A stretch of 64,000 nucleotides of DNA from Streptomyces luteolifulvus. GTDB lineage: Bacteria > Actinomycetota > Actinomycetes > Streptomycetales > Streptomycetaceae. The notes beneath the pieces are model-generated. The model had not been told where the DNA came from and did no database searches. It saw only the letters and a program-made list of their open reading frames with translations. The stretch is from contig NZ_VZRB01000030.1 of the NCBI RefSeq assembly GCF_008806595.1, forward strand, positions 1 through 64,000, in the 5' to 3' direction. The position numbers were made by a program, and so were the translations under genes. Positions 32,716 to 40,862 of the stretch are shown here, in pieces (position 1 is the first letter of the stretch; every line of letters starts with the position of its first letter).

Positions 32716-33858
32716 TCAGACCCGGACGGAGGGAGCCATCGCCAGGCCCCCCTCGTCGGTCTGGCGGGCGATGTGCAGCCCCCCGTCCTCGCCGATCACG
32801 GCGAGCACCACACGGCCGTACGCGTCGATTTCCAGCGCCGGCGCACCGACACCGCGGTCGCCGGCCGGTGACCACCACAGCCCGGACTGTTCCTGCTCCG
32901 TCCCGCAGACGGCGAGCAGGATCTGTCCTTCGGCGTCGCGATGGGCCAGCACCGTGCAGTCGTAGCCGTCCAGCACGGCCCGCAGCACCGCCACGGGCGC
33001 CCCGGCCGGCGCGCCGCCGAGGGGAATCAGCCAACTGCCGGGGCGGTGGGCGACGATCCCTCCGGTGGCCGGGTCGGTCCAGTAGTACGTGGCGCGGTCG
33101 GGGGCGGTTTCCAGCACCGCCGCCGTACCCCGGGTCACCGCGACCGGGATGTTGAGGGCTCGGCGGAACTCGCCGTCGGGCTGGTCCTGCACCCATCGCA
33201 TGATCAGGTCCTGGCCGCCGGCCATCGCCTCGACGTGTCCGGAGGAATGCGCGACCACGGCCGGCGGGTCCTGGACCAGGCTGCCCTGGAGGTCGGTCCA
33301 CGGACCCCACTTGCCGCCCGGCAGCTCTCGCCGGAGCATCAGGCCGCCGCCCGCGTTGCGCACGAAGACGTGCACGATGCCGGACGAGCTCACCGCCGCC
33401 GCCGGAATCCCGAGGCGGGCCGCCTTCTCCCGTTCCTTGTGCGGATTGCCGAGCGAGCGCCACTCGGTGACGGGGCGTCCGCTCTGGTACTGGATGGCGT
33501 GCACGACATCGACGGCCGGCGGACCGTCGCCTTGACGGACCTCGCGCCGGCCGAGGAAGTGGACGTAGGTGTCGGCGCCCTGGGTCACCCACAGGTCGGT
33601 CAGGTTCGCGACCGGGAAGACATCGGGGCCGGTCCAGTCCGGGCCGCCCGGCCGGATCTCGGTCCAGCGCAGCAGGCCGGCGTCGGTGCGGGCGTAGGCG
33701 GTCAGCCTGCCGTCCTTGCCGCGGACCAGCCAGCGACCGAGCAGGGTGCCCGGGGCCGCGTACCGCCCGGTCGCCGTGCGGTCCGTACCCCCGACCGCTC
33801 TCTCGCGGGCGGCGCCGCGCCCGGATCTGGTCCGCATGACGAGACCTGCCCCTTCCAT
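32716..33858 (-). CDS. Probable beta-propeller (PLL/lectin-like) protein, paralogue 1
   Basis: A 380-residue protein made of short repeated beta-rich segments, several with an xVFVRNAGGG or DGRLTAYAR-type strand and a Trp near the end of the blade (LLRWTEIRP, GKWGPWTDL, GLWWSPAGD). This pattern is typical of PLL-like seven-bladed propellers, some of which bind fucose or other sugars. No signal peptide or membrane helix is evident. It is clearly paralogous to the next gene at 33988 (shared WLVRGKDGRL/WLVRGRDGRL and HVFVRNA motifs). The start could be ATG 33858 or 33837; AAGGGG lies upstream of the second. The fold assignment is by pattern, and no ligand can be named. Confidence 0.6.
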   Translation of the reverse strand: MEGAGLVMRTRSGRGAARERAVGGTDRTATGRYAAPGTLLGRWLVRGKDGRLTAYARTDAGLLRWTEIRPGGPDWTGPDVFPVANLTDLWVTQGADTYVHFLGRREVRQGDGPPAVDVVHAIQYQSGRPVTEWRSLGNPHKEREKAARLGIPAAAVSSSGIVHVFVRNAGGGLMLRRELPGGKWGPWTDLQGSLVQDPPAVVAHSSGHVEAMAGGQDLIMRWVQDQPDGEFRRALNIPVAVTRGTAAVLETAPDRATYYWTDPATGGIVAHRPGSWLIPLGGAPAGAPVAVLRAVLDGYDCTVLAHRDAEGQILLAVCGTEQEQSGLWWSPAGDRGVGAPALEIDAYGRVVLAVIGEDGGLHIARQTDEGGLAMAPSVRV

Positions 33859-33987
33859 GAGTCTCGGCGCGGCTTACCTGCCTGCCCCGAACCCATGTAC
33901 GGGAGGCCGAGCGGGCCCATCATAAGATGATCGTTCGGTGAACAGTGTGCGACGCCCACGTGGGCGACCACGAGGCCGGTCCCGCGC

Positions 33988-35004
33988 TCAGATCTCCTGC
34001 CAGGCCGTCAGCGCCAGCCCCGGCTCCTCCTTGCGCCGGGTCAGGAGCAGCTGCCCGGTGGACGGGGACGAGGTCGCCGCGACCACGCGGTCCGTCTCGT
34101 CCAGGGTGAGGGACACCACGGCGTCGGGGGGCAGTTGCGGACCCGACTCGGTCCACCAGGCGCCGGCCGTCTCCTGCTCGGTGGGGTACGCGGCGAAGGC
34201 GACGCGGCCGCCTGCCGAGCGCTGGGCGAGGAGCGTGCAGTCGTGGCCGTCGAGTTCGCAGCGGACGGCGGAGACCGGGCCGGGGCCGGCGGCGGTGAGC
34301 AGGGTGGCGGGCTTGGCACCGGGGCGCCAGGCGCACAGATGGCCGGAGTCGTCGGTGAAGTAGAGCGTCGTGCTCTGCGGGGACGTCGCCAGCGCGCGGA
34401 GGGTGCCGGGGCGGACCGCGGCCTCCAGCGCCTCGTCCAGCACCGGTCGTGCGCCCGCCTCCTCCTGGCTCCAGTGCAGGATCGCGCCGGGCACGGCGGC
34501 GTACAGCTCGACCCGGCCGGACTCCCCCGTGACCGCGGCGAGCCCCTCCTGGACATCACGTCCCTTGAGGTCGAGCCAAGGGTCCCAGCCGCCCTTCTCC
34601 TTCTGCGCCAGCATGCCGATCCCGCCCGAGGCGTTGCGGACGAAGACATGGGCGCGGCCCTGGGCGTCCACGGCGACGGCGGGTGTGCCGGTGCGGTCGC
34701 CCCTCCCGTCGGGGTGGCCGAGGGGGTTCCAGTCCAGGGCGGCCAGCCGGGGCCGGAAATGGGTGGAGTGGACGAGGCCGGACTCGCCGGGCACGGTGGG
34801 CCGCCAGGCGACCAGATGGGCGTAGCCGTCACTGCCCCGGCCGACGGCGACCGACGGGTGCAGCTTCTGGCCGCCGCCCACTGTGCGCGGCGGGTCCCAG
34901 GGGCCGCCGGGTCCGTGCTCCGCCCGGCACAGGACGGCGTCCTCGGAGAACAGATAGACACTGAGCCGCCCGTCTCGGCCGCGTACGAGCCAGTCGCCGT
35001 TCAC
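33988..35004 (-). CDS. Probable beta-propeller (PLL/lectin-like) protein, paralogue 2
   Basis: A 338-residue paralogue of the protein at 32716. It starts GDWLVRGRDGRLSVYLFSED, has HVFVRNASGGIGMLAQ and a WDPWLDLKGRD blade, and finishes with LDETDRVVAATSSPSTGQLL. Repeats spaced about 45 residues apart support a propeller. There is no signal peptide. The GTG at 35004 lacks a good ribosome binding site. The two genes are tandem, same strand, 129 bases apart, most likely from a duplication. They lie between the LCP gene and a NYN-like gene. Sugar recognition linked to the wall-glycan operon is possible but is only inference from position and fold. Confidence 0.6.
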   Translation of the reverse strand: MNGDWLVRGRDGRLSVYLFSEDAVLCRAEHGPGGPWDPPRTVGGGQKLHPSVAVGRGSDGYAHLVAWRPTVPGESGLVHSTHFRPRLAALDWNPLGHPDGRGDRTGTPAVAVDAQGRAHVFVRNASGGIGMLAQKEKGGWDPWLDLKGRDVQEGLAAVTGESGRVELYAAVPGAILHWSQEEAGARPVLDEALEAAVRPGTLRALATSPQSTTLYFTDDSGHLCAWRPGAKPATLLTAAGPGPVSAVRCELDGHDCTLLAQRSAGGRVAFAAYPTEQETAGAWWTESGPQLPPDAVVSLTLDETDRVVAATSSPSTGQLLLTRRKEEPGLALTAWQEI

Positions 35005-35072
35005 CGGATCACTCTATGGCGCGGCCGCCCGGCTCGCTCCGGGTGGGACGACGGGCGTGCCACCCTGTTCCC

Positions 35073-35435
35073 ATGACCCCGCTCCTGGTGATCGTCGATG
35101 CCGCGAACGTCGTCGGATCGGTGCCCGACGGCTGGTGGCGCGACCGGCGCGGTGCCGCGGAGCGGTTGCGGGACCGGCTGGCGGCGGACGGGGTGCCGGG
35201 GCACGAGGGCCCCGTGGAGATCGTCCTCGTGGTGGAGGGCGCGGCGCGCGGCGTGGAGTCCGCACCGGGCGTACGGGTCGAGTCGGCACCGGGCAGCGGG
35301 GACGACCATATCGTCGCCCTGGTCACCGAGGCCGGCGGCCGCCCCGTCCTGACGGTCACAGCGGACCGCGAACTGCGCCGCAGGGTCGAGCAGTTGGGAT
35401 CGAGGGTGGCGGGACCGCGGACGGTCCGGCCGTAG
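35073..35435 (+). CDS. Small NYN/PIN-like protein
   Basis: A 120-residue protein with the outline of a PIN/NYN fold: the first strand LLVIVDAANVVGS carries the lead Asp and Asn, a central VEIVLVVEGAARGV strand follows, then an acidic GSGDDHIVALVTEAGG segment and a last strand VLTVTADRELRRRVEQLG with Asp. These spaced Asp residues match metal-dependent RNases of the NYN/YacP kind. Streptomyces annotations often name this family NTP pyrophosphohydrolase, which the motifs do not support. ATG 35073, divergent from propeller paralogue 2 across 68 bases. It ends 10 bases before the convergent permease stop. Confidence 0.65.
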   Translation: MTPLLVIVDAANVVGSVPDGWWRDRRGAAERLRDRLAADGVPGHEGPVEIVLVVEGAARGVESAPGVRVESAPGSGDDHIVALVTEAGGRPVLTVTADRELRRRVEQLGSRVAGPRTVRP

Positions 35436-35445
35436 GTCACTCCGG

Positions 35446-36969
35446 TTACTGGGGACCGCCCGGCTTCCCCCGCAGCACCTCCGCCCGGGTCGTCTCCTCG
35501 TGGCGGCCCACTCGGCTGTGGGAGCGGCCGTAGAGGAAGTACACGACGCAGCCGACGACCATCCAGATGCCGAAGCGGAGCCATGTCTCGGCGGGCAGGT
35601 TCAGCATCAGCCACAGGGAGGCGAGGACCGAGAGGATCGGCAGGACCGGCACCCACGGGGTGCGGAACGCCCGGGGCAGGTCGGGGCGGGTCCTGCGGAG
35701 GATGATCACGCCGATCGCGACGACCACGAACGCGAACAGCGTGCCGATGTTCACCAGCTCGGCCAGCTCGCTGAGGCTGGTGAAGCCCGCCAGGATCGCG
35801 ATCAGCACACCGAGCAGGACGGTCGGCCGGTGCGGGGTCTTGAACTTCGGGTGGACCTGGGAGAAGAACCGGGGCAGCAGTCCGTCGCGGCTCATCGCGA
35901 AGAAGACCCGGGTCTGCCCGAGGAGAAGGATCATGCAGACGGTCGTCAGGCCGACCGCGGCGCCGAAACTGATGAAGCCGGCGAACCAGGGATGCCCGGT
36001 CGACTTGAACGCGTCGGCGAGCGGGGCGTCCACGGACAGCCTGCTGTAGTGCTGCATACCGGTCACGACGATCGAGACGGCGACGTACAGGACGGTGCAG
36101 ATGAGGAGGGAGCCGAGGATGCCGCGGGGCATGTCCCGCTGCGGGTTGCGGGTCTCCTCGGCGGCGGTGGCCACCACGTCGAAGCCGATGAAGGCGAAGA
36201 AGACGACGGAGGCGGCGGTGAAGATGCCCATCACCCCGAAGTTGGACGGGGCCCAGCCGAACATCAGCTGGATCAGCGGGGCTTGGAGACTTTCACCGGC
36301 CGGTACGGTCTGCGTCTTCGGGACGAACGGATCGTAGTTGTCGCCGTTGATGAGGAACGCACCCGCGATGATCACGGTGAGGACCACGGTCACCTTGATG
36401 GCGACCACGAGCGAGGTGATCCGCGCGGAGAGCTTCACACCGAGCACGAGGATGCCGGTGAGCACCAGCACGAGGGCCGCGGCGAGGATGTCGAAGCCGA
36501 AGCCCTCGGCTCCCTCTCTCCCGCTCAGGGCATCCGGCAGATGCCAGCCCGCGTTGTCGAGCAGCGAGGCGATGTAGCCCGACCAGCCGACGGCGACCAC
36601 CGCGGTGCCGAGCGCGAACTCCAGCACCAGGTCCCAGCCGATGATCCAGGCGGGCAGTTCGCCCAGAGAGGCGTACGAGAACGTGTACGCGGAGCCCGCC
36701 ACCGGGACCGTCGAGGCGAACTCGGCGTAGCAGAGCGCGGCGAGCGCGCACGCGACGCCGGCCGCGACGAAGGCCAGGGACACGGCGGGACCGGCGTTGT
36801 TCTTGGCCACCGTGCCGGTCAGAACGAAGATGCCCGTGCCGATGATGACACCGACGCCGAAGACGGTCAGATCCACCGCGGACAAGGACTTCTTGAGCGC
36901 GTGCTCTGGCTCCTCGGTGTCGAGGATCGACTGCTCGACGTTCTTGGTCCGGAAGAGGGTGCTGCTCAC
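35446..36969 (-). CDS. APC-superfamily amino acid permease (CAT type)
   Basis: A 507-residue integral membrane protein with about 12-14 hydrophobic segments, of the cationic amino acid transporter group. Typical elements are LSAVDLTVFGVGVIIGTGIF in helix 1 (unwound GxGIF binding segment), YAEFASTVPVAGSAYTFSYA, FFAFIGFDVVATAAEETRNP with the conserved Gly-Phe-Asp and Glu-Glu, and LLPRFFSQVHPKFKTPHRP. It imports amino acids by proton symport or exchange; the substrate cannot be fixed. GTG 36969 is preferred because GGGAGG lies eight bases upstream. It is downstream of dxs on the same strand but separated by a mobile-repeat element and a hairpin, so it is probably transcribed separately. Confidence 0.9.
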   Translation of the reverse strand: MSSTLFRTKNVEQSILDTEEPEHALKKSLSAVDLTVFGVGVIIGTGIFVLTGTVAKNNAGPAVSLAFVAAGVACALAALCYAEFASTVPVAGSAYTFSYASLGELPAWIIGWDLVLEFALGTAVVAVGWSGYIASLLDNAGWHLPDALSGREGAEGFGFDILAAALVLVLTGILVLGVKLSARITSLVVAIKVTVVLTVIIAGAFLINGDNYDPFVPKTQTVPAGESLQAPLIQLMFGWAPSNFGVMGIFTAASVVFFAFIGFDVVATAAEETRNPQRDMPRGILGSLLICTVLYVAVSIVVTGMQHYSRLSVDAPLADAFKSTGHPWFAGFISFGAAVGLTTVCMILLLGQTRVFFAMSRDGLLPRFFSQVHPKFKTPHRPTVLLGVLIAILAGFTSLSELAELVNIGTLFAFVVVAIGVIILRRTRPDLPRAFRTPWVPVLPILSVLASLWLMLNLPAETWLRFGIWMVVGCVVYFLYGRSHSRVGRHEETTRAEVLRGKPGGPQ

Positions 36970-37052
36970 GGGCGTACCTCCCACGCTTGTCGTCCCCGAC
37001 ATGATCGAGAGGGGGCGTGGTGCGTATGCCCCGACGCGAGGGGATTCACGCA

Positions 37053-37098
37053 GATGGGCCGGTTTCACCACCCTTCGACGTGGCGGAACCGGCCCATC
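37053..37098. terminator. Long hairpin downstream of dxs
   Basis: GATGGGCCGGTT (37053-37064) pairs perfectly with AACCGGCCCATC (37087-37098), and the stem continues inward with a few mismatches. It lies about 205 bases after the dxs stop in the direction of transcription and about 85 bases before the permease start. It most likely ends dxs transcription, or it sits in the permease leader. Confidence 0.55.
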
Positions 37099-37119
37099 CG
37101 GACGAGACGTGGCGGGCTA

Positions 37120-37303
37120 GGGTCGGTCGTTTGGATCACTCCGGCTTCTGGCCACGGTGCCGCATGGCTGCCGGTGAGCGGGTCTTGGTGCGTGCAGCTG
37201 CAAGGCGGAGGAGGGCGTCAACGCGGAGCGTTGGCAACCGACGACAACGCCGCAGATGTGCGTGCCAAGACCCGCGGCCCAGGCGTGATCCAAACGACAG
37301 GCC
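37120..37303. mobile_element. MITE-like element with nested inverted repeats
   Basis: Perfect 14-bp terminal inverted repeats, GTCGTTTGGATCAC at 37126-37139 and its complement at 37285-37298, enclose about 145 bases. Inside is a second perfect pair, GCGGGTCTTGG (37178-37188) and CCAAGACCCGC (37265-37275). No ORF of useful size lies within. The element abuts the dxs stop codon at 37304. No clear target-site duplication was found. Size, termini and lack of coding capacity fit a miniature inverted-repeat element mobilised in trans. It also explains most of the 334-base gap between the permease and dxs. Confidence 0.65.
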
Positions 37304-39268
37304 TCAGTCGCGTGCGGGCTCCACTGAGTCGATGGCGGCCGCCGTACGGTCGGTGGGGGTCCCCCCGCTCGAGCGAAGCCGGGAGTGGGGGAGGCCGTCG
37401 AGCTTGGCGACGAGGCCGGTGACCTGGCGGGCGATGTCCGGGGCCGTGAGGCCGATCTCGGCCATGACCTCGGTGCGGGAGGCGTGGTCGAGGAAGCGCG
37501 GCGGGATACCGAAGTCGCGCAGCGGGACGTCGACGCCCGCGTCGCGCAGGGCCTGCGCGACCGCCGAACCGACTCCGCCGGCGCGGGAGTTGTCCTCGAC
37601 GGTGACGACCACCCGGTGCCGCTCGGCGAGCGGGGCCATGGCCTCGTCGACGGGCTTGACCCAGCGCGGGTCGACGACGGTGGTGGTGATGCCCTGCCGG
37701 TCGAGCAGTCCGGCGATCTCCAGGCACATGGGGGCGAGGGCTCCCACGGAGACGAGGAGCACGTCGGGCGTGTCCGTGCCCGCCTCACGCAGCACGTCCA
37801 TGCCGCCCACCCGACCCACGGCGGGTACGGCGGGACCGACGGCGCCCTTGGAGAAACGGACCACGGTCGGCGCGTCGGTGACCTCGACGGCCTCGCGCAG
37901 CTGGGCGCGCACCTGCTCGGCGTCGCGCGGCGCGGCGAGCCTCAGACCCGGGACGACCTGGAGGATCGACATGTCCCACATGCCGTTGTGGGAGGCGCCG
38001 TCGGTGCCGGTGATACCGGCCCGGTCCAGTACGAAGGTCACGCCGCACTTGTGGAGGGCGACGTCCATCAGCACCTGGTCGAAGGCCCGGTTGAGGAAGG
38101 TCGCGTACACCGCGAACACCGGATGCAGACCGCCCGTGGCCAGGCCCGCGGCGGACACGGCGCCGTGCTGCTCCGCGATGCCGACGTCGTACACCCGCTC
38201 CGGGAAGGCCTTGGCGAACTTGTCCAGGCCGACCGGCTGGAGCATGGCCGCCGTGATGGCGACGATGTCCTTGCGCTCCCTGCCGAGCTCGACCATCTCG
38301 TCGCCGAACACGGACGTCCAGTCCGCGCCGGAGGTGGCGATCGGCAGGCCCGTGTCGGGGTGGATCTTGCCGACGGCGTGGAAGCGGTCGGCCTCGTCCT
38401 GGAGGGCGGGCTGATAGCCGCGGCCCTTCTCGGTCAGACAGTGCACGATGACCGGTCCGCCGAAGCGCTTGGCGCGCGCGAGGGCGGACTCCAGGGCCTC
38501 GATGTCGTGCCCGTCGATGGGGCCGACGTACTTGAGCCCCAGGTCCTCGAACATGCCCTGCGGGGCGATGAAGTCCTTCAGGCCCTTCTTGGCGCCGTGC
38601 AGGGTCTCGTAGAGCGGCCTGCCGACGACCGGGGTGCGCTCCAGGAGGTCCCTGGTACGGGCCAGGAAACGCTCGTAGCCGTCGGTGGTACGCAAGGTCG
38701 CGAGGTGGTTGGCGAGGCCGCCGATGGTCGGCGCGTACGACCGCTCGTTGTCGTTGACGACGATGACCAGGGGGCGGTCCTTGGCGTCGGCGATGTTGTT
38801 CAGCGCCTCCCAGGCCATACCGCCGGTGAGGGCGCCGTCACCGATCACGGCGACGACGTGGTCGTCGCGTTTGAGCACCTGGTTGGCCTTGGCGAGACCG
38901 TCGGCCCAGCCGAGGACGGTCGAGGCGTGCGAGTTCTCGATCACGTCGTGCTCGGACTCGGCCTGCGAGGGGTAGCCGGACAGGCCGCCCTTCATCTTCA
39001 GCTTCGAGAAGTCCTGCCGGCCGGTGAGCAGCTTGTGGACGTAGGACTGGTGTCCGGTGTCCCAGAGCACCTTGTCCTTGGGGGAATCGAACACCCTGTG
39101 CAGGGCGATGGTGAGCTCGACGACGCCGAGGTTCGGGCCGAGGTGGCCGCCGGTCTTGGAGACGGCGTCGACGAGGAAGCTCCGGATCTCCTCTGCCAGC
39201 TGGTCCAGCTGCTCCAGGCTGAGCCGGTCCAGATCGCGCGGTCCCCTGATGCGGGTCAGCAGCGGCAC
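37304..39268 (-). CDS. dxs: 1-deoxy-D-xylulose-5-phosphate synthase
   Basis: A 654-residue thiamine-diphosphate enzyme that condenses pyruvate and glyceraldehyde 3-phosphate, the entry step of the MEP isoprenoid pathway. ThDP site: GDGALTGGMAWEAL and the later VVNDNERS. Transketolase-like pyrimidine domain: YDVGIAEQHGAVSAAGLA with the catalytic Glu. The C-terminal domain ends ARQVTGLVAKLDGL. After that comes a short tail containing LPHSRLRSSGGTPT, which is the translation of a dispersed DNA repeat, then RTAAAIDSVEPARD and a stop that abuts a MITE-like element. The catalytic part is complete. The start ATG 39268 follows AAGGAGG. Confidence 0.95.
   Translation of the reverse strand: MPLLTRIRGPRDLDRLSLEQLDQLAEEIRSFLVDAVSKTGGHLGPNLGVVELTIALHRVFDSPKDKVLWDTGHQSYVHKLLTGRQDFSKLKMKGGLSGYPSQAESEHDVIENSHASTVLGWADGLAKANQVLKRDDHVVAVIGDGALTGGMAWEALNNIADAKDRPLVIVVNDNERSYAPTIGGLANHLATLRTTDGYERFLARTRDLLERTPVVGRPLYETLHGAKKGLKDFIAPQGMFEDLGLKYVGPIDGHDIEALESALARAKRFGGPVIVHCLTEKGRGYQPALQDEADRFHAVGKIHPDTGLPIATSGADWTSVFGDEMVELGRERKDIVAITAAMLQPVGLDKFAKAFPERVYDVGIAEQHGAVSAAGLATGGLHPVFAVYATFLNRAFDQVLMDVALHKCGVTFVLDRAGITGTDGASHNGMWDMSILQVVPGLRLAAPRDAEQVRAQLREAVEVTDAPTVVRFSKGAVGPAVPAVGRVGGMDVLREAGTDTPDVLLVSVGALAPMCLEIAGLLDRQGITTTVVDPRWVKPVDEAMAPLAERHRVVVTVEDNSRAGGVGSAVAQALRDAGVDVPLRDFGIPPRFLDHASRTEVMAEIGLTAPDIARQVTGLVAKLDGLPHSRLRSSGGTPTDRTAAAIDSVEPARD
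37353..37393. repeat. Palindromic dispersed repeat inserted in frame in dxs
   Basis: The sequence GTGGGGGTCCCCCCGCTCGA, followed by GCGAAGCCGGGAGTGGGGGA, lies inside the last 30 codons of dxs and is translated as LPHSRLRSSGGTPT on the minus strand. I recall the same roughly 40-base sequence from many Streptomyces intergenic regions. Here the insertion keeps the frame, so it lengthens the C-terminal tail. Confidence 0.65.
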
Positions 39269-39410
39269 CCGTGCCTCCTTGCAGTAGAGCTGATCGAGCT
39301 GTTGCCGGGCTTGTCGAGTCTAATGTTCCGCCTGCGCGCCCGGAGCCCGGGCAGTGCGTCATACATCACGCGATCGGCCCTACCCAGGAAGGCCCTCCCC
39401 TACGACACGA

Positions 39411-39446
39411 CTGTTGCCCGGTACCCCCATTGGTACCGGGCAACAG
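39411..39446. terminator. Terminator of the xylFGH operon
   Basis: CTGTTGCCCGGTACC and GGTACCGGGCAACAG form a perfect 15-bp stem around CCCATT, about 100 bases after the xylH stop in the direction of transcription and before dxs. The 39269-39548 gap otherwise holds the dispersed repeat at 39458-39487 and no gene. Confidence 0.8.
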
Positions 39447-39457
39447 TCACCCCCTCA

Positions 39458-39487
39458 GGGGCGCGGGGAACTGCGTGACCAGCCACA
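39458..39487 (+). repeat. Dispersed intergenic repeat, copy B
   Basis: GGGCGCGGGGAACTGCGTGA followed by CCAGCCACA. It matches copy A at 18091-18130 in nearly every position and resembles copy C at 55589-55620. It lies just past the xylFGH terminator, outside any gene. Confidence 0.65.
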
Positions 39488-39548
39488 TCGGACCGGCACC
39501 CGCCGAACCACCGCACCCCTTACGGCGCTATGCGCCACGCGCCACGCG

Positions 39549-40862
39549 CTACGCGCGCCCCGCAGCCTTCTGCGACTTGCGCGAGACGGAGTCGATGACC
39601 ACCGCACCCAGCAGCACCGCACCGGTGATCATGTACTGAATCGACGTGTTCATGTTCAGCAGGTCGAGACCCGTCTGAATCGACTGGATGACCAGCATGC
39701 CCAGCAGCGCGGACCAGACGGTCCCCCGCCCGCCGAACAGGCTCGTCCCACCGATGACCGCCGCCGCGATCGCCAGCATCAGCGTGTTGCCGCCGCCGGC
39801 GTTCAGCGTCGCGCTCTGCGTCTGCCCGGCGAAGAACATGCCGCCGACCGCCGCGAAGAAGCCGGAGAGGGCGAACACGGTGATACGGATCATGGGCACG
39901 TTGATACCCGCACGGCGAGCCGCCTCGATGCCGCCGCCGACCGCGAAGACCTTACGGCCGTACGGGGTACGCCGCAGCACGAAGTCGACGATCACCAGCG
40001 CCGCGAGGAAGATCACCAGGGAGTTGGTGACACCGGCGGACTGGTTCAGCACGTACGCGGAGACGAACGCGGCCACCGCGAGGAGACCGACCCGCAGCGC
40101 GATCTCGCTGGTGGGCCTGAACGGCACTCCGGCCGCGCGGCGTCGGCGCTGCTCGATGAGCGAGCCGAAGAGCATGGACGCGACACCGAGGCCGGCCAGC
40201 AGGTAGGCACCGATGACGGCCTGGTCCATGAAGAACGAGCTCTGCCCGAAGAGGTGCACCGGACCCTCGTCCGGGATGTTGATCGTGCCGCTCGCACCGA
40301 GCAGCCACAGCATCAGACCGTTCCAGCCGAGGAAGCCGGCCAGGGTCACCACGAAGGCCGGTACGCCGATCTTCGCGAAGAACCAGCCCTGCAGCGCGCC
40401 GATGAGGGCGCCGATGACGAGCGTCAGCGACAGGGCGAGCCAGACGTTCCACCCGTGATTGACCACGTAGACGGCGAACAGCGTGGACGCCAGGCCGCTG
40501 ACCGAGCCCACCGACAGGTCGATCTCGCCGAGCAGCAGTACGAACACCAGGCCGATGGCGAGCATGCCGGTGGCCGACATGTAGTAGCTGATGTTGGACA
40601 GGTTGTCGGCGCTGAGGAAGCGGTCGTTCTGGAGCTGGAAGATCGTCCAGATGACGATCAGTCCGAGCACGACCGGCAGCGAGCCGATCTCGCCGCCCTT
40701 CACCTTGCGCTTGAACTCGGTCCAGTAGCCCTTCAGGCCCTCTTCGCGGACCAGCAGGCGGGGGTCGACGATGGAGACCGGTGCGGCCGTGGGGTCGTCG
40801 CTGGGAGCCACCGTCTCCTGGAGCTCGGGGTCCTTCTTCACGGTCTTGGACGTGTCGCTCAC
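39549..40862 (-). CDS. xylH: Sugar ABC transporter permease XylH (CUT2 family)
   Basis: A 437-residue permease with a long soluble N-terminus (about 65 residues) and ten or so hydrophobic segments. The CUT2/ribose-type signature is seen in GEIDLSVGSVSGLASTLFA, FVVTLAGFLGWNGLML and ALLGMLVIQSIQTGLDLLNM, together with the AAGGGNTLMLAIAAAVIGGTS-like loop that contacts the ATPase. It forms the membrane channel with XylG and receives sugar from XylF, most likely xylose by comparison with S. coelicolor. The start overlaps the xylG stop by four bases. A stem-loop after the gene ends the operon. Confidence 0.9.
   Translation of the reverse strand: MSDTSKTVKKDPELQETVAPSDDPTAAPVSIVDPRLLVREEGLKGYWTEFKRKVKGGEIGSLPVVLGLIVIWTIFQLQNDRFLSADNLSNISYYMSATGMLAIGLVFVLLLGEIDLSVGSVSGLASTLFAVYVVNHGWNVWLALSLTLVIGALIGALQGWFFAKIGVPAFVVTLAGFLGWNGLMLWLLGASGTINIPDEGPVHLFGQSSFFMDQAVIGAYLLAGLGVASMLFGSLIEQRRRRAAGVPFRPTSEIALRVGLLAVAAFVSAYVLNQSAGVTNSLVIFLAALVIVDFVLRRTPYGRKVFAVGGGIEAARRAGINVPMIRITVFALSGFFAAVGGMFFAGQTQSATLNAGGGNTLMLAIAAAVIGGTSLFGGRGTVWSALLGMLVIQSIQTGLDLLNMNTSIQYMITGAVLLGAVVIDSVSRKSQKAAGRA

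Noticed and set aside
37120..37303. A complete insertion sequence next to dxs
   Set aside because: Terminal repeats are present but there is no transposase frame, so only a non-autonomous element can be claimed.
37304..39268. dxs as part of a terpenoid biosynthesis cluster
   Set aside because: Neighbours are transport genes; no terpene synthase or prenyltransferase is present, and dxs is core metabolism.
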